Shown here in pieces: positions 41,456 through 52,549 of a DNA stretch of 64,000 nucleotides. Numbering within the stretch: position 1 is the first letter of the stretch; each line of letters begins with the position of its first letter. The DNA is from Gallionellales bacterium 39-52-133 (GTDB lineage: Bacteria > Pseudomonadota > Gammaproteobacteria > Burkholderiales > Gallionellaceae), in the NCBI GenBank assembly GCA_002278935.1, contig NCJL01000007.1, forward strand, positions 1 through 64,000, given 5' to 3'. The notes under the pieces were generated by a model, which worked only from the letters and a program-made list of their open reading frames with translations, was not told where the DNA came from and searched no databases. The position numbers were made by a program, and so were the translations under genes.

Positions 41456-41520
41456 CAATCGGCTTTGCATTGCAAAGACCGGTTTAGCTGAATTTTAACG
41501 TACCTCAAGCTGATACGCGC

Positions 41521-41545
41521 AAAAAAAACCCCGCATGGCGGGGCT
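41521..41545 (-). terminator. Rho-independent terminator after pnp
   Basis: On the minus strand CCCCGC, loop CAT and GCGGGG are followed by eight T residues. It ends the long rimP-to-pnp transcription unit just before uvrC. Confidence 0.93.
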
Positions 41546-41570
41546 TAATTATTGCTGGCAAGTTCTGTGA

Positions 41571-43682
41571 TTACTCGGATGGCGCCTCAGGTGCCACCTC
41601 AGGCTGCGGCAACAGCGCTTTCATGCTCAGGCGCATGCGGCCTTTGTCGTCCAGCTCGAGTACTTTGACCTTGACAATCTGGCCTTCCTTGAGGAAATCC
41701 GAGACTGCATTGATCCTGTCTACGGAAATTTGCGAGATATGCAGCAAGCCATCCTTGCCAGGCATGATATTCACGATCGCACCAAAATCCAGCAACTTGA
41801 TCACGGGACCCTCGTATACCTTGCCAACTTCAACTTCGGCCACGATGTCTTCAATGCGTTTTTTCGCAAGCTCGCCTGCCTCACTGCTGACACAGGAAAT
41901 AGTGATATTGCCATCGTTATCGATATCAATATGTGTGCCTGTTTCTTCCGACAAGGCGCGAATAACCGAGCCGCCTTTGCCGATGACATCACGCACTTTT
42001 TCCGGATTAATCTTCATTTTCAACTGGCGTGGCGCATGTGCGGAAAGTTCGGTGCGGACGGCAGGCATCGCCTGTTTCATAATGCCCAGAATGTGCATGC
42101 GACCTTCACGCGCCTGGCTCAACGCAACTTTCATGATTTCAGTCGTGATACCGGTAATTTTGATATCCATTTGCAAAGCCGTAATTCCCTGCTCGGATCC
42201 GGCCACTTTAAAATCCATATCGCCGAGGTGATCTTCGTCGCCCAGAATATCGGTCAGTACCGCAAAGCGGTTGCCTTCCTTGATCAGCCCCATCGCAATA
42301 CCCGCAACATGGGTCTTGATCTTGACACCGGCATCCATCAGTGCGAGACAGCCGCCACATACAGAGGCCATCGAGCTGGAGCCATTCGATTCGGTAATTT
42401 CTGACACCACACGCATCGCATTGTTATATTCCTTCTCACTGGGCAATACGGCGACCAGCGCACGCTTGGCCAGACGGCCATGGCCGATTTCACGGCGCTT
42501 GGGTGAGCCTACACGCCCCATTTCGCCGGTGGCATAGGGAGGAAAATTGTAATGCAGCATAAAGCGATCAGAATACTCGCCCTGTAATGCATCAATTTTT
42601 TGCGTGTCGCGTGAGCTGCCCAGCGTTGCCACGACCAATGCCTGCGTTTCGCCGCGTGTAAACAGCGCCGAACCATGTGTACGCGGCAACACGCCGGTGC
42701 GTATCGTGATTGGGCGCACCGTGCGTGTATCACGACCGTCAATACGCGGCTCTGAATTCAAAATCTGGCCACGTACAAGTTTTGCTTCCAGTGCCTGAAT
42801 TAATTCGTAAATATGATTTTTTTCAACGGTGCCATCGCTGCTCAATTCTTTGATGACGCGCGCGTGTATGGCCTTTAGCTGCGCTGTACGTGCCTGTTTC
42901 TCGCGTACCGAATAAGCAGCTTTAAGATCACTCTCGGCCAGCTCTGCAACCTTTGCTGTCAGTACTGAGTCCCTGGGGGCCGGCTCCCATTCCCACGCAT
43001 CCGCACCGACGGCATCGGCCATTTCATTGATCGCCTGAATCACGGCCTGCATCTGTTCATGACCGTACATCACAGCGCCCAGCATCACTTCTTCCGACAG
43101 CTCTTTGGCTTCGGATTCCACCATCAATACCGCTTGGGCAGTACCGGCAATCACCAGATCCATTTGCGTCAGCTTCATTTCATCCGCAGTCGGATTCAGC
43201 ACATACTCGCCATTGATATAACCCACACGCGCCGCACCAATAGGGCCCTCGAAAGGCATGCCGGACAACATCAAAGCCGCGGAAGCGCCGATCATTGAAG
43301 GAATGTCGGCATCGATCTGGCTATCGGATGAAAGCACAGTCGCGATAATCTGCACTTCGTTATAGAAGCCTTCAGGAAACAGCGGGCGCAGTGGTCTGTC
43401 GATCAGGCGTGAAGTGAGAATTTCCTTCTCACTACCCTTGCCTTCGCGACGGAAAAATCCCCCTGGAATTTTACCCGCAGCATATGTGCGCTCCTGGTAA
43501 TCAACGGTCAATGCAAAAAAATCCAGGTCCGGCTGAACCTCTTTGCTACCCACAACGGTCACCAGCACCACTGTATCTCCCAGACTGACCATGACTGCGC
43601 CATTTGCCTGGCGTGCAATTTCACCGGTTTCAAGGGTAAGCTGGTGTTTGCCGTAGCTGATTGTCTTTTTATAGTGACTCAA
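41571..43682 (-). CDS. pnp: Polyribonucleotide nucleotidyltransferase (PNPase)
   Basis: A 3'-to-5' phosphorolytic exoribonuclease and degradosome component. The 703-residue protein has two RNase PH domains (first from [14 protein letters not shown], second with [15 protein letters not shown] near 340 and [13 protein letters not shown] near 485), a KH domain ([15 protein letters not shown] near 560) and an S1 domain ([18 protein letters not shown] near 625). I prefer the TTG at 43682 because AAGAGGT lies five bases upstream and homologs start at about this point; an ATG at 43709 would add nine residues. It is the last gene of the rimP-to-pnp unit. Confidence 0.96.
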   Translation of the reverse strand: MSHYKKTISYGKHQLTLETGEIARQANGAVMVSLGDTVVLVTVVGSKEVQPDLDFFALTVDYQERTYAAGKIPGGFFRREGKGSEKEILTSRLIDRPLRPLFPEGFYNEVQIIATVLSSDSQIDADIPSMIGASAALMLSGMPFEGPIGAARVGYINGEYVLNPTADEMKLTQMDLVIAGTAQAVLMVESEAKELSEEVMLGAVMYGHEQMQAVIQAINEMADAVGADAWEWEPAPRDSVLTAKVAELAESDLKAAYSVREKQARTAQLKAIHARVIKELSSDGTVEKNHIYELIQALEAKLVRGQILNSEPRIDGRDTRTVRPITIRTGVLPRTHGSALFTRGETQALVVATLGSSRDTQKIDALQGEYSDRFMLHYNFPPYATGEMGRVGSPKRREIGHGRLAKRALVAVLPSEKEYNNAMRVVSEITESNGSSSMASVCGGCLALMDAGVKIKTHVAGIAMGLIKEGNRFAVLTDILGDEDHLGDMDFKVAGSEQGITALQMDIKITGITTEIMKVALSQAREGRMHILGIMKQAMPAVRTELSAHAPRQLKMKINPEKVRDVIGKGGSVIRALSEETGTHIDIDNDGNITISCVSSEAGELAKKRIEDIVAEVEVGKVYEGPVIKLLDFGAIVNIMPGKDGLLHISQISVDRINAVSDFLKEGQIVKVKVLELDDKGRMRLSMKALLPQPEVAPEAPSE

Positions 43683-43736
43683 GATGGACCTCTTAGTTTT
43701 GCCTGACATATCGCCTCAACAGCGATGCAATGATAT

Positions 43737-43878
43737 AAGGGTGTTTCAAAAATCCAAACTTCGTTGCGATACGCCGTTACTCAAAAATTTTACGCTTACA
43801 TATTAATTTATATGCCGCACGCTAAAATTTTTCTCGCGTCTTCTCTCGCTTGGAATTTTAAATTTCAGAACACCCTTA
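43737..43878. mobile_element. MITE-like element between rpsO and pnp
   Basis: A 142-bp segment with perfect 10-bp inverted ends TAAGGGTGTT (43737-43746) and AACACCCTTA (43869-43878). Similarity continues inward (CAAAAATCCAA on one side, AAATTCCAA on the other arm). It has no coding capacity. It lies where E. coli carries the RNase III hairpin that controls pnp. Confidence 0.62.
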
Positions 43879-43879
43879 A

Positions 43880-43905
43880 ATGAAACGGGCCGCATTTGCG
43901 ACCCG
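43880..43905 (-). terminator. Attenuating terminator after rpsO
   Basis: On the minus strand CGGGTCGCA, loop AA and TGCGGCCCG form a 9-bp stem (one G-U pair) followed by TTTCATTT. It resembles the partial terminator t1 after E. coli rpsO. Confidence 0.75.
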
Positions 43906-43919
43906 CTGCTTGCTTCTTG

Positions 43920-44189
43920 TTATTTGCGCAGTTCCAGGCGCTCAATCAGCTTGCGATAAGCTGCATCGTCTTTACTCTTGAGGTAGTCCAGCAGTTTGCG
44001 GCGGCGGCTTACAAGACGCAGCAGGCCACGGCGTGAGTGGTGATCCTTGACGTGTTCCTTGAAGTGACCAGTGAGGTAGTTAATGCGCGCGGTCATCAGG
44101 GCTACCTGAACTTCAGGGGAGCCGGTGTCGCCTTTGGCGCGTTGATAATCAGTCACAATTTGTGACCTCTGTGCTGATGTAATAGACAT
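43920..44189 (-). CDS. rpsO: 30S ribosomal protein S15
   Basis: The 89-residue S15 binds the central domain of 16S rRNA early in 30S assembly. It has the family sequence [43 protein letters not shown] and the C-terminal [12 protein letters not shown]. It lies between truB and pnp, the standard order. S15 usually represses its own mRNA; no pseudoknot could be assigned here by eye. Confidence 0.98.
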   Translation of the reverse strand: MSITSAQRSQIVTDYQRAKGDTGSPEVQVALMTARINYLTGHFKEHVKDHHSRRGLLRLVSRRRKLLDYLKSKDDAAYRKLIERLELRK

Positions 44190-44315
44190 GGTGTTACCTC
44201 CAATAAAAAGTGCCGCATTTTACTCTTGAATGCGGTTGTTGCTCAAGTAATACAAAGAAATAACAGGTATTTATTTTGAAATTCCTGCTAATTTCCTCTT
44301 CCAATCTTCATCTTG

Positions 44316-45275
44316 CTACGCCGGCAGATCAGACACGCACGTTTCTGCTGTCTTTACAGTGCCGCCACGCTGGGCTGCTCTTCTAGCCACGCTGGAAACA
44401 AGTCTGCTCGGCGCAAGCCTGCGGCCAGACAACTCTCCCAAACCGACAAATTCACCTGCCGCATATAAACGCAATTTGCCATCCGGCAATGCAAGATCCA
44501 GTCCCAGTCGCTGCCCCTGGGCAAGGCGACTGACCTGCACCTCATCCAGATCAAGCTTCGGCAAGTTCAACAACATGCAGTCCAGCGGTAACAGACAGGC
44601 ATCGCGTTCTTCACTTGTCATCGACTCCAGTTGCGACAATGTATATGCGTTGTCCAGACTGAATTCGGAAATCCTGGTGCGCCTTAATCCCGTCAGGTGT
44701 GCACCGCAACCCAAAGCGCGCCCAATATCCTCTGCCAGTGTGCGCACATACGTACCCTTGCTGCATCGCACGCTGATATCCATTTCATCGGCAGCAAAAT
44801 GTTCCAGCACAAGCTCGTGGATCACTACATTGCGCAGTTCGCGTTCAATTGTTTCACCCTTGCGTATATATTCATACAGCGGCTTGCCCTGATGCTTGAG
44901 GGCGCTGTGCATGGGTGGCAATTGCTGAATTTCGCCGCGCAATGTCTGCAGTGCTTCCTGCACCTGCCCTTCGCTGACGTTCACTTCGTGGCTGGCTGTA
45001 ATTTCGCCTTCAGCATCGCCAGTTGTGGTGGTCTGCCCTAACTTGATCCGCGCCCGGTACGTCTTGTCTGACTCCAGCAAGCCGACAGAAAATTTTGTTG
45101 CCTCGCCAAAACAGACAGGCAACAAACCGGTTGCCAGCGGATCAAGTGTGCCTGTATGACCGGCTTTTTCTGCCTGAAACAGGCGACGAACTTTTTGCAA
45201 TGCAATATTGGAACTGAGTTCAAGCGGCTTATCAAACAACAAGACGCCGTCCAATGAACGCCATTTTCCTGCCAT
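44316..45275 (-). CDS. truB: tRNA pseudouridine(55) synthase
   Basis: Isomerises U55 in the T-loop of nearly all tRNAs. The 319-residue protein carries the catalytic Asp in GTLDPLATGLLPVCFGEATKF (near residue 45), the KTYRARIKLGQTTTTGDAEGE region, GTYVRTLAEDIG near 180, and a C-terminal PUA-like part. It follows rbfA by 5 bp in the nusA-infB-rbfA-truB-rpsO-pnp order. Confidence 0.97.
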   Translation of the reverse strand: MAGKWRSLDGVLLFDKPLELSSNIALQKVRRLFQAEKAGHTGTLDPLATGLLPVCFGEATKFSVGLLESDKTYRARIKLGQTTTTGDAEGEITASHEVNVSEGQVQEALQTLRGEIQQLPPMHSALKHQGKPLYEYIRKGETIERELRNVVIHELVLEHFAADEMDISVRCSKGTYVRTLAEDIGRALGCGAHLTGLRRTRISEFSLDNAYTLSQLESMTSEERDACLLPLDCMLLNLPKLDLDEVQVSRLAQGQRLGLDLALPDGKLRLYAAGEFVGLGELSGRRLAPSRLVSSVARRAAQRGGTVKTAETCVSDLPA

Positions 45276-45280
45276 GCTAT

Positions 45281-45649
45281 TTATTCTGAATCCTTGTTGG
45301 ATTGATCGCTGGCAACCGCACGGTCTATCAACTGTGACAAATGAGAGCCGCGTTCAATCGATGCGTCATATGTAAAATGTAACTGTGGTGTGATGCGCAA
45401 CTTCATAGCCGCAGCCAGCTTGCTGCGTAAAAAACCGGCTGTGCGTTCCAGGCCTTTTTGCAAATCGCTGCTGTCACCTTCCAGTGTCGTATAGAACACT
45501 TTGGCATGCGCATAATCACGGGTAACTTCCACGCCTGTTATCGTCACCATATGCACGCGGGGATCTTTAACCTCAAGACGAATCAGTTGCGCCAACTCTC
45601 TTTGAATTTGCTCGGCGATTCTGTCCGTTCTGGCGTAGTCTTTTGGCAT
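45281..45649 (-). CDS. rbfA: Ribosome-binding factor A
   Basis: A 122-residue KH-fold assembly factor for the 30S subunit. It has the [26 protein letters not shown] start, [20 protein letters not shown], and [22 protein letters not shown] with the conserved R-x-x-P-x-L-x-F. It lies between infB (9 bp upstream) and truB. Confidence 0.97.
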   Translation of the reverse strand: MPKDYARTDRIAEQIQRELAQLIRLEVKDPRVHMVTITGVEVTRDYAHAKVFYTTLEGDSSDLQKGLERTAGFLRSKLAAAMKLRITPQLHFTYDASIERGSHLSQLIDRAVASDQSNKDSE

Positions 45650-45658
45650 TGAATATTT

Positions 45659-48352
45659 TTATGTCAGTGCGCGAGCAACTTCAACAATTTCAAACACTTC
45701 CAGCTGATCGCCCACTTCAAGATCGTTATACCCCTGCAGGGATAAGCCGCACTCAAAGTTGGATTTAACTTCCTTGGCATCATCTTTAAAGCGCTTCAGC
45801 GAATCGAGGTAGCCAGTATGTATCACGACGTTATTACGTATTACACGGACTTGCGAATTGCGCTTGATCATGCCTTCTGTCACATAACAACCGGCCACTG
45901 TACCGATTTTAGAAATATGGAAGACCTGGCGCACTTCCACCATACCAATAATATTTTCCTTCTTTTCAGGGGGTAACATGCCCGAAAGCGCAGCTTTAAT
46001 TTCATCAACCATCTCGTAGATGATGTTGTAGTAACGGACATCCACGCCAAATGTTTCAGCCAGCTTGCGTGCCGCAGCGTCGGCTCGTGTGTTAAAGCCA
46101 ATGACAATCGCTTTGGACGCAAGGGCCAGATTAATATCGGACTCGCTGATTGCACCTACGCCACCGTGGATCAGATTGACTTTCACTTCATTGGTTGAGA
46201 GCTTCTGCAAGGCATGCGCAATGGCTTCTGCCGAACCCTGAACGTCAGTTTTGACAATCAATGACAGCGTGCGAACTTCGCCTTCGGCCATTTGCTCGAA
46301 CATATTTTCCAGCTTGGCTGCCTGTTGTTTGGCCAGCTTAACAGCACGGAACTTTCCTTGGCGGAACAGCGCAATCTCCCGCGCCTTCTTTTCATCGGCA
46401 AGCACAACAAATTCCGAACCCGCAACCGGAACTTCCGACAATCCCTGAATTTCAACCGGAATAGATGGACCCGCCTCCGAAATAGCCTTGGCATTTTCAT
46501 CCAGCATCGCGCGTACACGGCCGAATACCGAACCCACCAATACCGCATCGCCACGCTTCAGCGTGCCAGACTGAACCAGCATCGTTGCTACAGGGCCACG
46601 GCCCTTATCCAGTCGCGCTTCAACCACAATTCCTTTTGCGTGCGCATCTTTCGGTGCTTTCAGTTCGAGTACCTCAGCCTGCAGCAAGATGCCTTCCAGC
46701 AAGGTATCAATGCCCTGGCCAGTTTTAGCTGAAACCTCTACAAACATGGCATCGCCACCCCAGTCTTCAGGCACAACTCCTTCGGCCACCAGCTCTTGCC
46801 TTACCTTCTCGGAATTGGCATCCGGCTTGTCAATTTTCGTCACTGCAACCACGATAGGTACACCTGCCGCTTTGGCATGACTGATCGCTTCTTTGGTTTG
46901 CGGCATCACGCCGTCATCTGCAGCGACCACCAGGATAACAATATCGGTTACTTTTGCACCGCGTGCACGCATCGCAGTAAATGCTTCGTGGCCAGGCGTA
47001 TCCAGGAATGTAATCATGCCTCGCGGGGTTTCCACGTGATAAGCACCAATATGCTGGGTAATGCCGCCGGCTTCACCGCTGGCAACACGGGTGCGACGGA
47101 TATAATCGAGCAGCGAGGTTTTACCGTGGTCGACGTGGCCCATCACCGTTACAACCGGAGCGCGTTGTTCCAGCACAAGATCCTTATGCTCCGAAGCATC
47201 CGCCAAAAAGGCATCCGGATCATCCGTTTTGGCCGCTTTGGCAATATGGCCCATTTCCTCAACTAGAATCATCGCGGTATCTTGATCAAGAACTTGATTG
47301 ATCGTTACCATTGATCCCATTTTCATCAGAATCTTGATGATTTCAGCCGCTTTAACCGACATCTTTTGCGCCAACTCGGCCACCGTGATGGTTTCAGGAA
47401 CCATCACCTCTTGCACAATTGCTTCTGTAGGCAATGAGAAAGCGTGTAAAGCAGAATCTTCCTTGGTATGTTTTTCATGGCGCGGCGCTCTCACAGGGCC
47501 ACCGGTACGGGTGCCCACACCGGCGCGAGCATCCACAGTGCGAGAGGGAGTGCGCTTTTTATGTCCGGCCTGATCCCATGGACTGGCTTTTTCAGCTTCC
47601 TTGTCCACCTTTTTTGTTACAGCTGGCCTGGCTATTTTGTCGCCGGGCTTAGGCGCTGGCTTGTGCAGCGTGCCTTCAGGTAAAGCTGCCTTACTTGCCG
47701 GCGCCGATTCAACCTTTGACTTTGCAGGTTTTTCAATATCAGCAACGACCGGCTTTGCCTCCACAACGGGTTCAGGGAGCTGAAATGCAGCCGTTTTACG
47801 TTTGCTGCGTTCCTGCTTTGCCAGAACCTCGGCTGCCTGACGCGCAGCCAATTCCGCCTGATTACGTGCTTCCAATTGACGCGCGGTCAATTGTTCATTG
47901 TCTACGACTTTGGCCACTTTAGGCTTTATAACAACTACCGCTTCCGGAATCACCTCATCAACTACAGCAGGTATTTCGGATATTTCGGGTACCTCTACTT
48001 CTGGTGCAACAACTTCAACAGGCGCTGGCACAACTTCCGCCTGAACAACTGCTGCTTCAACAGCCGTTGGCGCTACCACACGTTTTTTACGGACCTCTAC
48101 CTGAATAGTACGCGCCTTACCGCTACTATCGGTTTTTTTGATTGATGTTGTTTCACGGCGTGTCAGGGTAATTTTTCCTGAATTACTGCCATGAGCGCTA
48201 CGTAAATGTTCCAATAGCGTTGCTTTGTCTTTCTCAGAGACAGGGTCAATTTCCTGCTTTTTGGCGACTCCGGCCGCCTGCAGTTGCTCAAGCAACAACT
48301 CGACTGGCAGACCCAGCTCTGTGGCGAATTGCGCTACATTCATTTTTCCCAT
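45659..48352 (-). CDS. infB: Translation initiation factor IF-2
   Basis: An 897-residue GTPase that brings initiator tRNA to the ribosome. It has an N-terminal IF2_N domain ([21 protein letters not shown]), a long Ala/Val/Pro/Glu-rich linker (about 80-320), and a G domain with [24 protein letters not shown] and TKIDKPDAN. Domains II to IV end in the fMet-tRNA-binding C2 region ([16 protein letters not shown]). Follows nusA by 91 bp. Confidence 0.98.
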   Translation of the reverse strand: MGKMNVAQFATELGLPVELLLEQLQAAGVAKKQEIDPVSEKDKATLLEHLRSAHGSNSGKITLTRRETTSIKKTDSSGKARTIQVEVRKKRVVAPTAVEAAVVQAEVVPAPVEVVAPEVEVPEISEIPAVVDEVIPEAVVVIKPKVAKVVDNEQLTARQLEARNQAELAARQAAEVLAKQERSKRKTAAFQLPEPVVEAKPVVADIEKPAKSKVESAPASKAALPEGTLHKPAPKPGDKIARPAVTKKVDKEAEKASPWDQAGHKKRTPSRTVDARAGVGTRTGGPVRAPRHEKHTKEDSALHAFSLPTEAIVQEVMVPETITVAELAQKMSVKAAEIIKILMKMGSMVTINQVLDQDTAMILVEEMGHIAKAAKTDDPDAFLADASEHKDLVLEQRAPVVTVMGHVDHGKTSLLDYIRRTRVASGEAGGITQHIGAYHVETPRGMITFLDTPGHEAFTAMRARGAKVTDIVILVVAADDGVMPQTKEAISHAKAAGVPIVVAVTKIDKPDANSEKVRQELVAEGVVPEDWGGDAMFVEVSAKTGQGIDTLLEGILLQAEVLELKAPKDAHAKGIVVEARLDKGRGPVATMLVQSGTLKRGDAVLVGSVFGRVRAMLDENAKAISEAGPSIPVEIQGLSEVPVAGSEFVVLADEKKAREIALFRQGKFRAVKLAKQQAAKLENMFEQMAEGEVRTLSLIVKTDVQGSAEAIAHALQKLSTNEVKVNLIHGGVGAISESDINLALASKAIVIGFNTRADAAARKLAETFGVDVRYYNIIYEMVDEIKAALSGMLPPEKKENIIGMVEVRQVFHISKIGTVAGCYVTEGMIKRNSQVRVIRNNVVIHTGYLDSLKRFKDDAKEVKSNFECGLSLQGYNDLEVGDQLEVFEIVEVARALT

Positions 48353-48443
48353 TACGACCCCTTAAACCCTGAACATCCAATTGCTTAGAACTTTATCAAC
48401 AAGCAACACATGAATTCGACCACCGCATCCAGCGATAAACAGT

Positions 48444-49919
48444 CTATGCAAACCACGGCGCGCGCGCCGCCATAATCAGCTGATTGGCGCGGTCTTCTTC
48501 CATACCAGTCATTTCCATCAACTCTTCAGCATCCAAATCAGCCAGTTGCTCTTGCGTACCTATACCCTTGCCTGCCAATGAACGTGCGGTATCTTCATCG
48601 ACACCTTCCATTTTTAGCAAGTCTTCGATGCTATGCTCCACCCGCTCTTCATTAACAATTGCGGCGTTAAGCAAGGCATTCCGTGCACGACTACGCAACT
48701 CATTGACCGTTTCTTCATCCAGCGACTCGATTTCAAGCATCTCATCGAGTGGAACATAAGCTACCTCTTCCAGAGTGTTAAAACCTTCACGCACCAGAAT
48801 ATCTGCCACTTCTTCGTCCACATCCAGCTTGGAAATAAACAAATCGCGTACTTTGGAAAATTCTATTTCATTTTTCTGACTGGACTCTTCAACTGTCATC
48901 AGATTGATTTCCCAGCCGGTTAGTTCACTTGCCAGGCGCACGTTCTGGCCACCACGGCCTATTGCCTGCGCCAGATTTTCTTCTTCAACAATCACATCCA
49001 TACTGTGCTTGTCTTCGTCAACGACGATACTGGTAACTTCAGCCGGAGCCAAGGCGTTTATCACGCTCGTGGCTGGGTCTGCCGACCAAAGAACAATATC
49101 AACACGCTCACCGGCCAGCTCATTGGTGACACCCTGAACTCGCGAACCACGCATACCGACACAGGTACCAATTGGATCAATACGCTGGTCATTTGAGCGC
49201 ACTGCAATCTTGGCGCGTGAACCGGGGTCACGCGCGGCACTGACAATTTCCAGCAGACCTTCTTCAATTTCAGGCACTTCCAGCTCAAACAGTTTGATCA
49301 AAAATTGTGGAGTGATGCGAGACAGAATAATTTGAGGCCCGCGCACGGTACGATCTACACGCAGCAAATAAGCACGCACACGATCACCAACTCGCAAGTT
49401 TTCCTTCGGTATCATCTGATCGCGCGGCAGCAACGCCTCTATCTTGCCAAACTCGATAATTGCATTGCCACGTTCGATGCGCTTTACAGTGCCCGAAACC
49501 AGATGCTCGCTGCGCTCCATAAAGTCAGCCAGAATCTGCTCACGCTCAGCATCTCGTATTTTCTGGAAAATGACCTGTTTGGCAGCTTGCGCGCCAATAC
49601 GTCCAAAATCAATCGACTCCAGCGGCTCCTCAACGAATTCGCCAATTTGATAGTTGGGATCGATTTTTTGGGCCTCTTCCAGCTTGATATGCAGCTCAGG
49701 CGTCTCAAAACTTTCGTCATCCATGACTTCCCAGCAACGGAAAGATTGGTATTCGCCTGTATTACGATCAATACTGACTCGCACATCCGCTTCTTCTTCA
49801 CCAAAACGTTTTTTGGTAGCAGAAGCCAATGCAGCTTCAAGAGCGCCAAATACGATTTCCTTATCCACGTTTTTTTCACGTGCCAAGGCATCCACCAATA
49901 ACAAAACTTCACGACTCAT
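48444..49919 (-). CDS. nusA: Transcription termination/antitermination protein NusA
   Basis: A 491-residue RNA polymerase-binding factor. The order is N-terminal polymerase-binding domain ([19 protein letters not shown]), S1 domain ([18 protein letters not shown]), two KH domains ([15 protein letters not shown] and [18 protein letters not shown]), and two C-terminal acidic repeats (about 365-490) that are present in Beta- and Gammaproteobacteria. I start at the ATG at 49919 because GGAGA lies upstream. It sits between rimP and infB. Confidence 0.97.
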   Translation of the reverse strand: MSREVLLLVDALAREKNVDKEIVFGALEAALASATKKRFGEEEADVRVSIDRNTGEYQSFRCWEVMDDESFETPELHIKLEEAQKIDPNYQIGEFVEEPLESIDFGRIGAQAAKQVIFQKIRDAEREQILADFMERSEHLVSGTVKRIERGNAIIEFGKIEALLPRDQMIPKENLRVGDRVRAYLLRVDRTVRGPQIILSRITPQFLIKLFELEVPEIEEGLLEIVSAARDPGSRAKIAVRSNDQRIDPIGTCVGMRGSRVQGVTNELAGERVDIVLWSADPATSVINALAPAEVTSIVVDEDKHSMDVIVEEENLAQAIGRGGQNVRLASELTGWEINLMTVEESSQKNEIEFSKVRDLFISKLDVDEEVADILVREGFNTLEEVAYVPLDEMLEIESLDEETVNELRSRARNALLNAAIVNEERVEHSIEDLLKMEGVDEDTARSLAGKGIGTQEQLADLDAEELMEMTGMEEDRANQLIMAARAPWFA

Positions 49920-49982
49920 TACTGTCTCCAACCGTTTATACCGCATGCCTGAAACAAGCGGACTTAAATCACTCAAAGGTAC

Positions 49983-50408
49983 CTAAAAAACCGGCACCAA
50001 ACGCGCCTTGTCTATATTCGACAGCTCAATTGCAACCTGCTTATCTTCTACATCAAACTGCAAAATACCATTCTCGACGGCACCCAATATACCAACAAAA
50101 TTCTTGCGCCCTGACATAGGCATGCGCAGCTTGATTTGCGCTTTCTGTCCAGAGAAGCGAATAAAATCAGCTTCTTTCTTTAGCGGCCTGTCCAAACCTG
50201 GCGACGAAACCTCAAGTCGCTCAAAATTCACACCCTCCACCATAAACAGCCGGGTCAACTGATTGCTTACAATCTCACAGTCTTCTACTGTGATGCCCGT
50301 GGGTTTATCCATCAGCACTCGCATCAAACCGCGACCAGAAATCTCCAGATCAACCAGCTCATACCCCAATCCAGTCAGCGTTACTCCAACCAGCTTAGCC
50401 ACTTCCAT
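49983..50408 (-). CDS. rimP: Ribosome maturation factor RimP
   Basis: A 141-residue 30S assembly factor and first protein gene of the rimP-nusA-infB unit. It has [58 protein letters not shown] with the typical S-S-P-G-x-x-R-P, and [20 protein letters not shown] at the end. The ATG at 50408 fits the family's start ([10 protein letters not shown]); an upstream frame to 50450 overlaps the leader hairpin. Confidence 0.96.
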   Translation of the reverse strand: MEVAKLVGVTLTGLGYELVDLEISGRGLMRVLMDKPTGITVEDCEIVSNQLTRLFMVEGVNFERLEVSSPGLDRPLKKEADFIRFSGQKAQIKLRMPMSGRKNFVGILGAVENGILQFDVEDKQVAIELSNIDKARLVPVF

Positions 50409-50425
50409 GATCCGCACCCACAAAT

Positions 50426-50501
50426 AAAAAACGGGCACGAAGCCCATCAAACTTAACGAAACACTTGCGATTAACGATTACATATCATCAACCCGTGCCC
50501 G
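50426..50501 (-). promoter_or_regulatory. rimP leader with alternative hairpins and U-run
   Basis: On the minus strand GGGC-TTCGT-GCCC followed by a run of T (50426-50445) forms a terminator-like hairpin before rimP. Its 3' strand can also pair over a distance: CGGGCACG (50494-50501) is the exact complement of CGTGCCCG (50432-50439). Leaders with a terminator hairpin before rimP are known in Proteobacteria. The two pairings exclude each other, which suits attenuation. Confidence 0.6.
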
Positions 50502-50683
50502 CCATGAAAAGTATTGCCACTACTTGATAAAAATGCTGCGCAAATCAAATTGAAGCTGTTAGATTTATCAGAATCAAATTTGAGTATAACAAAAATATTA
50601 ACCATTTGAAACAAGGCCAATATAATTATCTTTAAAATCTACCGCTTAAAGTTAGTTTGCATAGCGGAGATTACGAACAAAAC

Positions 50684-50759
50684 TGGCGTCCCCAACGAGA
50701 TTCGAACTCGTGTTATCGCCGTGAAAGGGCGGTGTCCTAGGCCTCTAGACGATGGGGAC
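50684..50759 (-). tRNA. tRNA-Glu (UUC), copy 1
   Basis: Acceptor GTCCCCA pairs with TGGGGAC. The anticodon loop CTTTCAC contains TTC. T-arm GAGTTCGAATCTC, discriminator G, CCA encoded. Identical to the copy 88 bp upstream. Confidence 0.97.
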
Positions 50760-50847
50760 ATATCTTCGTGATAAGGATAAGCGACTGCAAATCGCCACCT
50801 GTTTCATTAAGAACTGAAAAGGGTTAAAGCAGAAATACCGAATAAAC

Positions 50848-50923
50848 TGGCGTCCCCAACGAGATTCGAACTCGTGTTATCGCCGTGAAAGGGCGGTGTC
50901 CTAGGCCTCTAGACGATGGGGAC
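50848..50923 (-). tRNA. tRNA-Glu (UUC), copy 2
   Basis: Same 76-nt sequence as copy 1, with anticodon TTC and an encoded CCA. It lies 8 bp downstream of tRNA-Ala. The spacer to copy 1 (about 88 bp) is unrelated sequence, so only the tRNA itself was duplicated or kept identical. Confidence 0.97.
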
Positions 50924-50931
50924 TCGCGTCT

Positions 50932-51007
<76 letters not shown>

Positions 51008-51020
51008 AAAAAGAGGGCGC

Positions 51021-51049
51021 ATTATAATGAGCTACCCTATGCTTGTAAA
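51021..51049 (-). promoter_or_regulatory. Stable-RNA promoter for tRNA-Ala-Glu-Glu (and rimP unit)
   Basis: On the minus strand TTTACA (51044-51049) and a perfect TATAAT (51021-51026) are 17 bp apart. They are followed by GCGCCCTC, a GC-rich discriminator typical of promoters under stringent control by ppGpp and DksA. The start should be near 51014, a few bases before tRNA-Ala. Confidence 0.82.
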
Positions 51050-51321
51050 GCAACTTGAGCAGATAATCACTTGTTTTTCGATTCGAATATAAATATATAG
51101 TTCAGACTGATTTTTTCGTGCGGCCCTCCGTGATACACCAAAGCCTGCACGCGAAAGCAATATTTATCCTTAAAATTAAGACGCCTGGATTTGTGACGCT
51201 TTATTGCATTATGTTATCGTAAGCGCGTCACCAGATAACCTTCTCAAAGTAAAAAATTCTGCTTCCCAAGATATCCGGCTTAATGGCGGGATCGTAATAA
51301 CAATAGAAAACAGGAATCACA
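51050..51321. other. Intergenic region between the tRNA promoter and maf
   Basis: About 270 bp of AT-rich sequence between divergent units. It should contain the maf promoter, but I could not place one with certainty. I see no gene or repeat. Confidence 0.35.
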
Positions 51322-51906
51322 TTGAACTCTCAAATACTGGTGCTTGCTTCCACCTCAATTTACCGCAGCGAATTACTTGCGCGCTTGCGCATTCCATTTC
51401 AAACAGCAGCGCCTGATGTGGATGAAACCCCTTTGCCGGATGAAAATGCACAGCAAACTTCTTGGCGCCTATCACGCACCAAAGCACAAGCAGTTGCCGC
51501 CCAGTACCCGGATGCAATGATTATCGGCTCGGATCAGGTGGCACTGTTAGGTGATCAACAATTAGGCAAGCCACTCACACATGAAAACGCTACAAAGCAG
51601 CTGGGCGCGATGAGTGGACAAACAGTTACTTTTTACACTGCGCTTACATTGCTAAATGCGCTCACAAAAGATATCCAGACAGAGGTCGCCATCAATTGCG
51701 TCCAATATCGAATACTTTCGGATGCCCAGATAGAAAATTATCTGCTCAAGGAGCAGCCATATCACTGCGCAGGCAGCATCAAGTCTGAAGGACTGGGAAT
51801 TGCCCTGATAAACAGCATAAAAGGGGACGACCCCAATGCATTGGTCGGACTACCACTCATACTTCTTGTCAATATGCTTTTGAAGCAAAATGTGAAAATT
51901 TTGTGA
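51322..51906 (+). CDS. Maf-family nucleotide pyrophosphatase (YceF-like)
   Basis: A 194-residue Maf protein that hydrolyses modified nucleoside triphosphates; the YceF branch prefers 7-methyl-GTP. It has the N-terminal LVLASTSIYRSELLARL, DVDETPLPDE, the catalytic IIGSDQVALLGDQQLGKP near residue 70, and the GSIKSEGLGIALINSIKGDDPNALVGLPL motif. The GSIKSEG form and GDDPNALVGLPL ending fit YceF better than the dTTP/UTP pyrophosphatase branch. It appears to use a TTG start at 51322 with AGGA upstream. Confidence 0.9.
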   Translation: MNSQILVLASTSIYRSELLARLRIPFQTAAPDVDETPLPDENAQQTSWRLSRTKAQAVAAQYPDAMIIGSDQVALLGDQQLGKPLTHENATKQLGAMSGQTVTFYTALTLLNALTKDIQTEVAINCVQYRILSDAQIENYLLKEQPYHCAGSIKSEGLGIALINSIKGDDPNALVGLPLILLVNMLLKQNVKIL

Positions 51907-52078
51907 CTCGCCTACCTTTGCATACTAACTAATTGACTTATCAAGTTTATAACAATTTTTTTAACCGCTTCAAACCAAACGCATTATCGCATGCGGCTAA
52001 ATTATAGTTGCGATCACAGTTTAATTCTGATATTAAGTCGCGGTTTTAAAATTTCACTCGATTTTTGGAGGCATTAGA

Positions 52079-52501
52079 ATGTCCGCACAAACCAACCAGT
52101 CCTTTACTCCCTATAAAGCCAAAAAAGGCGAGGAGTATATGAATCCAAAACAACTTGAACATTTCCGCAACATTTTGACCGGGATGAAGCTGGAGCTTGG
52201 GCAGGATATCGACAGGACAGTACATACCATGCAGGACGAGGCTACCGTATTTGCAGACCCCAATGATCGCGCAAGTCAGGAGTCTGACATGAGTCTCGAA
52301 TTAAGAAATCGTGATCGAGAGCGTAAATTAATCAAGAAAATTAGCGATATGCTGACAAAAATTGACAGTGGCGAATATGGGTATTGCGACAAATGCGGTA
52401 TCGAAATCGGCTTGAGTCGTCTGGAAGCTCGTCCCACTGCGACGCAATGTATAGACTGCAAGACACTGGATGAAATTCGCGAAAGACAAGTCGCAAAGTA
52501 A
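52079..52501 (+). CDS. dksA: RNA polymerase-binding transcription factor DksA
   Basis: A 140-residue protein that enters the secondary channel of RNA polymerase and works with ppGpp to repress stable-RNA and activate amino-acid promoters. It has the coiled coil (about 22-100) with the DPNDRASQESD tip that carries the functional Asp residues, and a C4 zinc finger CDKC...CIDC near residues 104-125. GGAGG precedes the ATG at 52079; a second ATG at 52139 would drop 20 residues. It is divergent from the tRNA/rimP unit, whose promoter looks like a DksA target. Confidence 0.96.
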   Translation: MSAQTNQSFTPYKAKKGEEYMNPKQLEHFRNILTGMKLELGQDIDRTVHTMQDEATVFADPNDRASQESDMSLELRNRDRERKLIKKISDMLTKIDSGEYGYCDKCGIEIGLSRLEARPTATQCIDCKTLDEIRERQVAK

Positions 52502-52549
52502 TTTCCAGGGACACGCGCCCAATTCTCCTTTTCATTTTCAATTCTTTAT

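Noticed and set aside
45648..45661. A ninth copy of the AT-rich repeat (ATTGAATATTTTTA) between infB and rbfA
   Set aside because: Only the second half of the motif matches, over 14 bases in AT-rich sequence overlapping the rbfA start, so chance is likely.
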